Origin: Oscillibacter valericigenes
GTDB lineage: Bacteria; Bacillota; Clostridia; Oscillospirales; Oscillospiraceae
Reading direction: 5' to 3'
Assembly: GCF_021531435.1 (NCBI RefSeq)
Contig: NZ_JAFBIS010000006.1
Location: forward strand, 61,147-125,146
DNA: 64,000 nt
Part shown: positions 58,896 through 64,000 of the stretch, in pieces
Layout of the letters: the number at the start of each line of letters is the position of its first letter
Position numbering within the stretch: position 1 is the first letter of the stretch
The notes under the pieces: generated by a model
Told to the model about the DNA's origin: nothing
Databases searched by the model: none
What the model saw: the letters and a program-made list of their open reading frames with translations, nothing else
Made by a program: the position numbers and the translations under genes

Positions 58896-59381
58896 TCAGC
58901 CCTCCTCCGGCCTCCAGCCTTTGCAAACGTCTACCCATTCAACGAAATTGGACGAATATTTTTCCAGCTCCTCGCAGGTCATCTCCACGGCGCTGTTGTC
59001 GCTGCCCGCCGCCGGAAACACCGTCTCGAAGCGCTTCAGGGACACGTCCAGGTACACCTTCACGTTTTCCGGCAGGGCGAAGGGGCACACGCCGCCCACA
59101 TCGTGGCCGATGAGGGTGTGGGCTTCCTCATGGGTCAGCATCTTGGCCTTCGTGTGGAACTGCTTTTTATAGGCGCTGTTGTCCACCTTGGCGTCGCCCG
59201 CCACCACGATGATGATGGGCTGGTCGTCCACCTTAAAACTCAGGCTCTTGGCGATGCGGGCGCTCTCCACGCCCACGGCGATGGCCGCCAGGTCCACGGT
59301 GGCGGAGGACACCTCAAACTCCCGGATGCGGTCCGCAATGCCAAAGGTTTCAAAATAAGCGCGTACTTTCTGGATAGACAT
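58896..59381 (-). CDS. YbaK/EbsC-family aminoacyl-tRNA deacylase
   Basis: A 161-residue protein of the YbaK/ProX editing family, which hydrolyses mischarged tRNAs such as Cys-tRNA(Pro). The conserved pattern is IAKSLSFKVDDQPIIIVVAGD with the catalytic lysine, then HDVGGVCPFALP. Members of this group often act in trans. The neighbours are ymdB upstream (36 bases) and the SbcD-like gene downstream. Substrate specificity is not determined by the sequence alone. Confidence 0.9.
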   Translation of the reverse strand: MSIQKVRAYFETFGIADRIREFEVSSATVDLAAIAVGVESARIAKSLSFKVDDQPIIIVVAGDAKVDNSAYKKQFHTKAKMLTHEEAHTLIGHDVGGVCPFALPENVKVYLDVSLKRFETVFPAAGSDNSAVEMTCEELEKYSSNFVEWVDVCKGWRPEEG

Positions 59382-59417
59382 GGTAGATTTCCTCTCTTTA
59401 TCTGTTATGTGATATGG

Positions 59418-60191
59418 TCAACGGAGCTCCACCCGCTCCACGGCGGTGCAGAGGCCGGTCTCGCTGTTCAGGGTGAACACGGCGCCCTGGAGCTTGCAGG
59501 GGCCCTCCGCCGGACGGTAGCGCCCCGGCAGGCCGCCCAAAAAGCCCTCCACCGACTGCCGGGGCTCGATGCCCAGCACGGATTCGATGGGGCCGGTCAT
59601 GCCCAGGTCGGTGAGGTAGCCGGTGCCCTTGGGGTACACCCGCTCGTCGGCGGTGGGGACGTGGGTGTGGGTCCCCCACAGGGCCGACACCCGGCCGTCC
59701 AGGTAGTAGCCCAGGGCCAGCTTTTCGCTGGTGGCCTCGGCGTGGAAGTCCACCAGGGTGAAGTCCGCCTCCCCTTGTTTGAGCAGGGCGTCCGCCGTGG
59801 TGAAGGGGTCATTGGCCTTCCAGTCCAGGCCGCACCGCCCGATGAGGTTCATCACCCGCACCCGGACGGCGCCCAGGTCAAAAATCTCGCAGCCGTGACC
59901 CGGCGCCCGGCCCGTATAGTTGGCGGGACGCAGCAGCCAGGGGACGTCGTCCAGCAGGTCTTGAAGCTGCATTTTCCCGAACGTGTGGTTCCCCAGGGTG
60001 ACGGCGTCGGCTCCGGCATCGTAGATGCGCCAGGCCTGCTCCGGCGTCACGCCCACGCCGGAGGCGTTTTCGCCGTTGACCACGGTGAAGGCAATGTTTT
60101 TCAGCTTTTGCAGGGGGCGCAGGTTTTTTTCCAGGTGCCGCAGGCCCGGCTCCCCTACCACGTCGCCCACCGCCAGAATGTGATACTCCAT
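59418..60191 (-). CDS. ymdB: YmdB-like metallophosphoesterase (2',3'-cAMP phosphodiesterase)
   Basis: A 257-residue TIGR00282-family enzyme. Metal-site motifs are AVGDVVGEPG, VVNGENASGVG, LGNHTF, LVDFHAEATSEK and GTHTHVPTADE, in family order. Bacillus YmdB hydrolyses 2',3'-cyclic nucleotides and affects biofilm and nanotube formation. The ATG at 60191 has AAGGAGG upstream. Just upstream lies a small frameshifted ORF. It heads an operon with the YbaK- and SbcD-like genes. Confidence 0.93.
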   Translation of the reverse strand: MEYHILAVGDVVGEPGLRHLEKNLRPLQKLKNIAFTVVNGENASGVGVTPEQAWRIYDAGADAVTLGNHTFGKMQLQDLLDDVPWLLRPANYTGRAPGHGCEIFDLGAVRVRVMNLIGRCGLDWKANDPFTTADALLKQGEADFTLVDFHAEATSEKLALGYYLDGRVSALWGTHTHVPTADERVYPKGTGYLTDLGMTGPIESVLGIEPRQSVEGFLGGLPGRYRPAEGPCKLQGAVFTLNSETGLCTAVERVELR

Positions 60192-60201
60192 AGGCTCCTC
60201 C

Positions 60202-60311
60202 TTATTCCAGCCCCACCAGGACGTCCAGCTCGGAAAGGTCCCGGCACATGGCGGGGCAGGTGTCGAACGGGTGCCGTCAAAATCCCGGATGAGACCGCCG
60301 TAGCGCATCAT
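60202..60311 (-). pseudogene. small ORF with an apparent one-base deletion
   Basis: An ATG at 60311 with a GAGAGG site reads MMRYGGLIRDFDGT and then leaves frame. Adding one C in the CCC run near 60265 restores a continuous 36-residue frame that goes on FDTCPAMCRDLSELDVLVGLE and stops with TAA at 60202, 11 bases before ymdB. The coherence of both halves and the length (110 bases, one short of 37 codons) suggest a real small gene broken by a deletion, or a sequencing error. I do not recognise the protein; the CPAMC motif could bind metal. Confidence 0.5.
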
Positions 60312-60396
60312 TGGTACGCCCTCTCTTTCATTCCGTATTAGTATAGCAAAGAAGCGGCTCTTTGAAAAGAAATTCCCGGAATTTTTGTCCCTCCTG

Positions 60397-60425
60397 TTGC
60401 GTCCGGCCTGTTTTCTGCTTATAAT
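60397..60425 (+). promoter_or_regulatory. promoter of the LysR gene
   Basis: -35 TTGCGT (60397-60402), 17-base spacer, -10 TATAAT (60420-60425). Confidence 0.65.
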
Positions 60426-60451
60426 AGCATTATCACTGATAAGAAATGCTA
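60425..60451 (+). promoter_or_regulatory. nested dyad downstream of the lysR promoter (possible operator)
   Basis: TAGCATT (60425-60431) pairs with AATGCTA (60445-60451), with TTATC/GATAA (60430-60434 and 60438-60442) nested between them. It overlaps the end of the -10 and the start point, as an autoregulatory site would. Confidence 0.5.
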
Positions 60452-60467
60452 ATTTCAGGAGGACCCT

Positions 60468-61352
60468 ATGGCAGTGAAACTCGAATTATACCGCGTGTTC
60501 AAGGAGGTGGCCGAGACCGGCAACATCTCCGTGGCCGCCAAGAACCTGTATATTTCCCAGTCGGCGGTGAGCCAGTCCATCAAGCAGCTGGAGACTGCCC
60601 TCCAGGCCCGCCTGTTCGCCCGGAGTCCCCGGGGCGTCAGTCTCACCGGCGAGGGGCAGATGCTCTACCAGTACGTCCGCAGCGCCCTGGGCCTGCTGGC
60701 GACGGGCGAGGACAAGCTGTCCCAGGCCCAGCAGCTGCTGCTGGGCACCCTCGTCATCGGCGCCAGCGACACGGTGACCTCCCAGTTCCTGGTGCCCTAT
60801 CTGGACGAGTTCCACCGCCTCCATCCCGGCATCCGGCTGAAAATCGTCAGCGGCCGCAGCGCCAAGGTGCTGAGTATGCTGAAATCCGGCGCGGTGGACA
60901 TCGCCTTTGCCTCCTCCCCCGCCGACAGCGCGGTGGAGTCCTGGCCCTGCTTCGCCACCCACTCCGTCTTTGTGGCGGGCAGCGGGTACGACTGCGACTT
61001 TGACCATGTCTACACCCGGCAGGAAATTGCGGAATTCCCCCTCATCCTGCTGGAGCGGAAAGCCAGCAGCCGGGTATTCCTGGAGCAGGAATTTTTGAAG
61101 CACGGCGTCACCCTGTCCCCGGAGATCGAGCTCTCCTCCCGCCAGCTGCTGGTGTCCCTGGCCCGCATCGGCCTGGGCGTGGCCGGCGTGACGCTGGAGT
61201 TTGTGCAGAAGCCTTTGGAAGCCGGGGACATCCGACTGCTGAAAACGGACTTCACCATTCCCGCCCGCTCCGTGGATATGTGTACGCTTCAGGATGTGAC
61301 GCCCACCGCCGCGGCCACCGCTTTCATGGAAATGGTGCGCCAGGGCATCTGA
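60468..61352 (+). CDS. LysR-family transcriptional regulator
   Basis: A 294-residue regulator with an N-terminal winged helix (about 1-62; VFKEVAETGNISVAAKNLYISQSAVSQSIKQLE) and a C-terminal periplasmic-binding-like effector domain (about 90-290). Family length is standard. LysR proteins commonly regulate a neighbouring gene; here the UPF0126 channel gene starts 11 bases after the stop in the same direction. The effector is unknown. Strong ribosome site (AGGAGG). Confidence 0.95.
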   Translation: MAVKLELYRVFKEVAETGNISVAAKNLYISQSAVSQSIKQLETALQARLFARSPRGVSLTGEGQMLYQYVRSALGLLATGEDKLSQAQQLLLGTLVIGASDTVTSQFLVPYLDEFHRLHPGIRLKIVSGRSAKVLSMLKSGAVDIAFASSPADSAVESWPCFATHSVFVAGSGYDCDFDHVYTRQEIAEFPLILLERKASSRVFLEQEFLKHGVTLSPEIELSSRQLLVSLARIGLGVAGVTLEFVQKPLEAGDIRLLKTDFTIPARSVDMCTLQDVTPTAAATAFMEMVRQGI

Positions 61353-61363
61353 GGGAGCTTATC

Positions 61364-61996
61364 ATGGAATCTGTCATCATTCTGGTCCTGGAGCTGGCCG
61401 GCACCCTGGCTTTCGCGGCCTCCGGCGCCATGACCGGCCTGAAAAAGAATATGGATATTTTCGGCGTGTGCATCCTGGGGCTGACCACCGCCGTAGGCGG
61501 CGGCGTCATCCGGGACCTGATCCTGGGCAACACGCCTCCCGCCACCTTTCAGGACCCCATCTATGCCACGGTGTCGGTGGTCACCTCCCTGGTGCTGTTC
61601 CTGCCCCAGGTCCGGCGGCTTCTGATGTGGGACCAGGGGCTGTTTGACCTGGTGCTGTTCCTGATGGACACGGCGGGCCTGGCCATCTTTACCGTGGTGG
61701 GCATCCGCACAGCCTATGCCCATGAGCCCCAGGCCACCGTGTTCCTGCTGGTATTCGTGGGCGTCATCACCGGCGTGGGCGGCGGCGTCCTGCGGGACAT
61801 CATGGCCGGAGACACGCCCTATATCTTCGTCAAGCATATCTACGCCTGCGCGTCGCTGGTGGGTGCTCTGCTCTGCGGCCTCCTGTGGCACTACGCGGGA
61901 GAGATGCTCTCCATGCTGGCAGGCGGCGGAGCCGTCATTCTTATCCGCGGCCTCTCCGCCCACTTCCGCTGGAACCTCCCCCGGGCACACGACTGA
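61364..61996 (+). CDS. UPF0126 trimeric intracellular cation channel-like protein
   Basis: A 210-residue membrane protein with seven helices built as an internal repeat: each half has a helix pair followed by the glycine-rich signature TAVGGGVIRDLILGNTPP and TGVGGGVLRDIMAGDTPY. The family (YicG) is related to eukaryotic TRIC channels and prokaryotic homologues conduct potassium in vitro; some have been proposed to move glycine. The ATG at 61364 follows GGGAG. It is cotranscribed with the LysR gene. Confidence 0.92.
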   Translation: MESVIILVLELAGTLAFAASGAMTGLKKNMDIFGVCILGLTTAVGGGVIRDLILGNTPPATFQDPIYATVSVVTSLVLFLPQVRRLLMWDQGLFDLVLFLMDTAGLAIFTVVGIRTAYAHEPQATVFLLVFVGVITGVGGGVLRDIMAGDTPYIFVKHIYACASLVGALLCGLLWHYAGEMLSMLAGGGAVILIRGLSAHFRWNLPRAHD

Positions 61997-62001
61997 CCAG
62001 A

Positions 62002-62034
62002 CCCCGCGCCGCGGTTTTCACGGCGCGGGGTTTA
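62002..62034 (+). terminator. terminator after the UPF0126 gene
   Basis: CCCCGCGCCG, nine-base loop, CGGCGCGGGG, then TTTAT. Confidence 0.8.
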
Positions 62035-62149
62035 TCCTGTAAACCTTTTCCAAAATGACCGATTTTTCGTTTATTTTTTAGTCCCTGTTCAAGATAAGTG
62101 TGGGTGGGCAAAACCTTGTATATTCAGGCGAATACATTCAATATTTATA

Positions 62150-62184
62150 CAGAGCGTTGGTGAAAACCGACGCTCTGTTCTTTT
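62150..62184 (+). terminator. second hairpin with T-tract at the island border
   Basis: CAGAGCGTTGG, loop TGAAAA, CCGACGCTCTG (one G-U pair), then TTCTTTT. No gene lies directly upstream, so it may be left from an element or end a small RNA. Confidence 0.6.
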
Positions 62185-62414
62185 CGGCACAACTGCTAAA
62201 TGAGTTATCTGTATTTTGTGCATCTAAACAAAATTAAAGAAAAAAGAAAGTTGGTGATACCTATGTACGCAAGACGTTAGGCATATTTTCAAGTCGTGGA
62301 GATTAGCACTCAACTCATGGGCGTTTTTTCGATAGTCGTGTTTTTAGTACAAAATCTATTGATGGGTACAACTTTGGTTTTCAAAGTGAGTACTTATCAA
62401 TGGAGGTACACATC

Positions 62415-63065
62415 ATGCTTAATGGTGATATGTACGGTTGTAATTCAGGAGTAAGCTATGAGGATGCCGTGGTGGCGTTTTTAAACGAGCATGGATTTCA
62501 AGCATATAAAACGGGCAAAAGTGATGGAGGTATTGATATTGTGGCCGTTAGTATCACAAAACCTCAATCTTATACATTCAATATTCAATGTAAGTACTAT
62601 AACAAGCCTCTCGGCAAGGCACCTATACAAGAGGTTTACTCTGGAACGCAGTACTACGGTAACGGCGGAAAGCCTGTGGTAGTCACAAACAATCGTATGA
62701 CCGCAGATGCTCGGGTTTATGCTAAACGACTTGGGGTTGAAGTTATTGCAGAGGCCGAATGGAAAGAGATTATGCAGGTATCTGACACAAGAAAGATTAT
62801 CAATCCGAATCCGCACAAAGGTTTAATGGGTATCATCATCGCTAATATAACAAGGAATCGTGAGTATTTGATATCTGCTGTGCAGGATATACCAAATCCT
62901 CCGACAGACAAAGAGCAGTTGAAACTTGAACTTGTCAATAAATTTGATGAGGCTGAGGAATATGTTAAGGAAGCATCCTACTACCAGCAGAGAGCAGCAG
63001 AATATCAACAGCGGGCATTGACTCTTCAAAAAGAAGCCCTGCTGAGAAATCTTGAATATGGTTGA
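62415..63065 (+). CDS. Mrr-like restriction endonuclease-fold protein
   Basis: A 216-residue protein with a PD-(D/E)xK-type nuclease domain in the first 120 residues: YEDAVVAFLNEHGF with E16, DGGIDIVAV with D41, and NIQCKYY with Q58 and K60, matching the D-x-QxK form of Mrr/type IV restriction enzymes. The C-terminal half is a helical, glutamine-rich tail (YYQQRAAEYQQRALTLQKEALL) that may mediate oligomerisation. The ATG at 62415 has GGAGGT seven bases upstream. GC is about 42%, far below the core genome, so it is horizontally acquired. A methyltransferase partner is not visible; the target would be foreign or modified DNA. Confidence 0.83.
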   Translation: MLNGDMYGCNSGVSYEDAVVAFLNEHGFQAYKTGKSDGGIDIVAVSITKPQSYTFNIQCKYYNKPLGKAPIQEVYSGTQYYGNGGKPVVVTNNRMTADARVYAKRLGVEVIAEAEWKEIMQVSDTRKIINPNPHKGLMGIIIANITRNREYLISAVQDIPNPPTDKEQLKLELVNKFDEAEEYVKEASYYQQRAAEYQQRALTLQKEALLRNLEYG

Positions 63066-63116
63066 AGGGCAAGCGCTGACAGCGCAGACAACAAAATATT
63101 ACTAGGGGGCTTAAAG

Positions 63117-64000
63117 ATGGCTGACCTTTTCAGTGAGTTAATGGAAAGCATTGACAGCCTCACTGATGAGCAGATCAATCAGTTGATGGCAAAGCTGGAC
63201 GTCAAAAGGTCAGGAAGTCAAAAGTCTGGGGATGTTAGTGAGATTACAGAAATCCCACTTGCTTGTCCCCACTGCGGAAGTATAAGCATAATGAAGCATG
63301 GTAAAAAGTCAGGGCACCAGAGGTTCAAGTGTAAGGACTGCAATAAAACCTTCACGGAAACACATGGCACTATGCTGGCCCATTCAAGATTGACACCGGC
63401 TCAATGGCGATGCGTGTTGTTAGGACTGGTTCAAAATCTAAGTGTGCGCAGAATTGCAGATATGGCTGAAATAAGCCATGTTACTGTCTGGGTAGCAAAG
63501 CAAAAGGTGTGCATGGCTCTCAAGGAAATATTTGGTGAGCAAGACCACTTCGTTGACATTGTTGAGTGTGACGAGTGCTTTGCACCAGTTTCATTCAAAG
63601 GCAAACGTGACCCAGCATTTTTCATATATACACTTGGGCGTATGCCAAGACACAACAGAACATACGAAGAAAAGGTTTATTATCTCAAGAAGTATGGATT
63701 CTGGGATGACTTGCAGAAAAACTCTGCACGTCTGGAAATGCTGCTATCGCCACCTAAGAAACACAAGCAAGGTGTCAGTAATGAGCAGACTTGTATTTTG
63801 ACTTGCAAAGACCGAAGCGGCAATCTATATGTTAACCCAGTTTGTATAGGTAGGCTGGGAATAGCAGATGTTAAGAAGAATCTGACTGGAAGATTCGCAA
63901 GTGACGCAGTAATGGTAACAGTGAATATTCCAGCCCGAGGGAACCGGGAATCCGGTGAAATGGAAACCACGATTCCGGTAGAACGGGAACCGCTGTTCCG
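63117..64000 (+). CDS. IS1595-type (ISXO2-like) transposase, apparently interrupted and cut by the window edge
   Basis: The frame runs 294 codons without a stop to the window end. It shows an N-terminal helix, a zinc ribbon (C50, C53, C72, C75), an HTH-like region (VRRIADMAEISHVTVWVAKQKV) and the start of the DDE domain with VECDECF (D152). At codon 268 (63920) the protein has AVMVT, where the family continues with the second catalytic aspartate; instead GTGAATATTCC and a GC-rich, proline- and glycine-rich stretch follow. I read this as an insertion or rearrangement at 63920/63921. RBS AGGGGG precedes the ATG. Confidence 0.75.
   Translation, partial: MADLFSELMESIDSLTDEQINQLMAKLDVKRSGSQKSGDVSEITEIPLACPHCGSISIMKHGKKSGHQRFKCKDCNKTFTETHGTMLAHSRLTPAQWRCVLLGLVQNLSVRRIADMAEISHVTVWVAKQKVCMALKEIFGEQDHFVDIVECDECFAPVSFKGKRDPAFFIYTLGRMPRHNRTYEEKVYYLKKYGFWDDLQKNSARLEMLLSPPKKHKQGVSNEQTCILTCKDRSGNLYVNPVCIGRLGIADVKKNLTGRFASDAVMVTVNIPARGNRESGEMETTIPVEREPLF
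63921..64000 (+). mobile_element. possible start of an insertion in the transposase gene
   Basis: From 63921 the translated frame departs from the transposase pattern and GC rises. The strand begins with GTG and contains short self-complementary pieces (ACCGG-GAAT-CCGGT; GGAATCG/CGATTCC). A group II intron starts with GTGYG, so GTGAA is only a partial match; another mobile element or a rearranged end is equally possible. Only 80 bases are visible. Confidence 0.35.

Larger units (their letters stand above)
61997..62414. other. gene-free spacer marking the border of the AT-rich island
   Basis: From about 62040 the base composition falls from over 60% GC to about 40%. The spacer holds a terminator for the UPF0126 gene (62002-62034), a second hairpin (62150-62177) followed by TTCTTTT, and from 62240 an RBS-like AAAGAAAG before a five-codon ORF (ATG at 62262, stop TAG). 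A possible hairpin with GGGCGTTTTTTCG follows near 62320. No protein-coding gene was recognised. Confidence 0.6.

Noticed and set aside
46010..60405. A shared 13-base string CCTGTTGCGTCCG in the sufC and lysR upstream regions (46010-46022 and 60393-60405)
   Set aside because: At this length, chance repeats within one window are common, and only the copy at 46010 forms a palindrome.
1..64000. tRNA and rRNA genes
   Set aside because: Reading for T-arm and rRNA-conserved strings on both strands found none outside coding sequence; the only tRNA-related RNA is the T-box.

Overview
The window is about 62 kb of high-GC chromosome followed by about 2 kb of AT-rich accessory DNA at the right end. Gene content and protein style point to an anaerobic, spore-forming member of the Clostridia, most likely Oscillospiraceae (Flavonifractor/Oscillibacter/Dysosmobacter-like). 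The support is Spo0A, SpoIVB, SpmA/SpmB, CwlJ and GerQ, a Firmicutes-type ctsR-clpC operon, a T-box leader, RNase Y, an AbrB regulator, a dicluster ferredoxin and a division cluster whose MurE carries a DAP-type motif. The genus is an inference; no rRNA or tRNA gene was seen.

Layout. 1-6.4 kb: end of an unknown gene, then the ctsR-mcsA-clpC stress operon (minus strand) with two CtsR operators around its promoter and no mcsB, a ferredoxin, a tRNA methyltransferase-rsmI pair and abrB. 6.4-12.5 kb: spmA-spmB, a coupled comEA/response regulator/histidine kinase/GerMN-lipoprotein operon, and a DD-carboxypeptidase. 12.5-19 kb: nitroreductase, the cwlJ-gerQ germination pair, a glycosyltransferase with a small TSCPD protein, and a PadR regulator with two tandem DUF2812 membrane proteins. 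18.9-21.6 kb: spo0A, a NUDIX gene and spoIVB. 21.8-35.5 kb: the division and cell wall (dcw) cluster read right to left: mraZ, rsmH, ftsL, a PASTA-containing PBP, murE, mraY, ftsW, murG, murA, divIB, ftsZ. murF, murD, murC, murB and ftsA are not in it, and its wider gaps are packed with inverted repeats. 35.7-39.3 kb: a coiled-coil protein, coaD, rsmD and a secreted 5'-nucleotidase. 39.5-47.8 kb: asp23-fakA, LysE exporter, LytTR-DUF3021, HD and DUF2461 proteins, a cytidylate-kinase-like protein, a ferritin-like protein and a two-gene sufC-sufB operon. 47.9-54.1 kb: rny, amidase, rRNA methyltransferase, family 4 uracil-DNA glycosylase and bioY behind a BirA-type operator. 54.1-62 kb: XRE-cupin/GNAT pair, cysE-cysS under a T-box, an SbcD-like nuclease, YbaK, YmdB, and a LysR regulator with a UPF0126 channel gene. 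62-64 kb: an Mrr-like restriction endonuclease and an IS1595-type transposase whose reading frame leaves the family pattern about 80 bases before the window ends.

Most genes form short, tightly overlapping operons (ATGA overlaps) separated by strong hairpin terminators, many shared by convergent genes. Regulatory sites readable by eye include CtsR, MraZ, BirA, T-box and a likely PadR operator. The least explained material is the set of hairpins punctuating the dcw cluster, a sensor kinase with no ordinary start codon at its expected N-terminus, a one-base frameshift in a small ORF, and the interrupted transposase in the accessory island.
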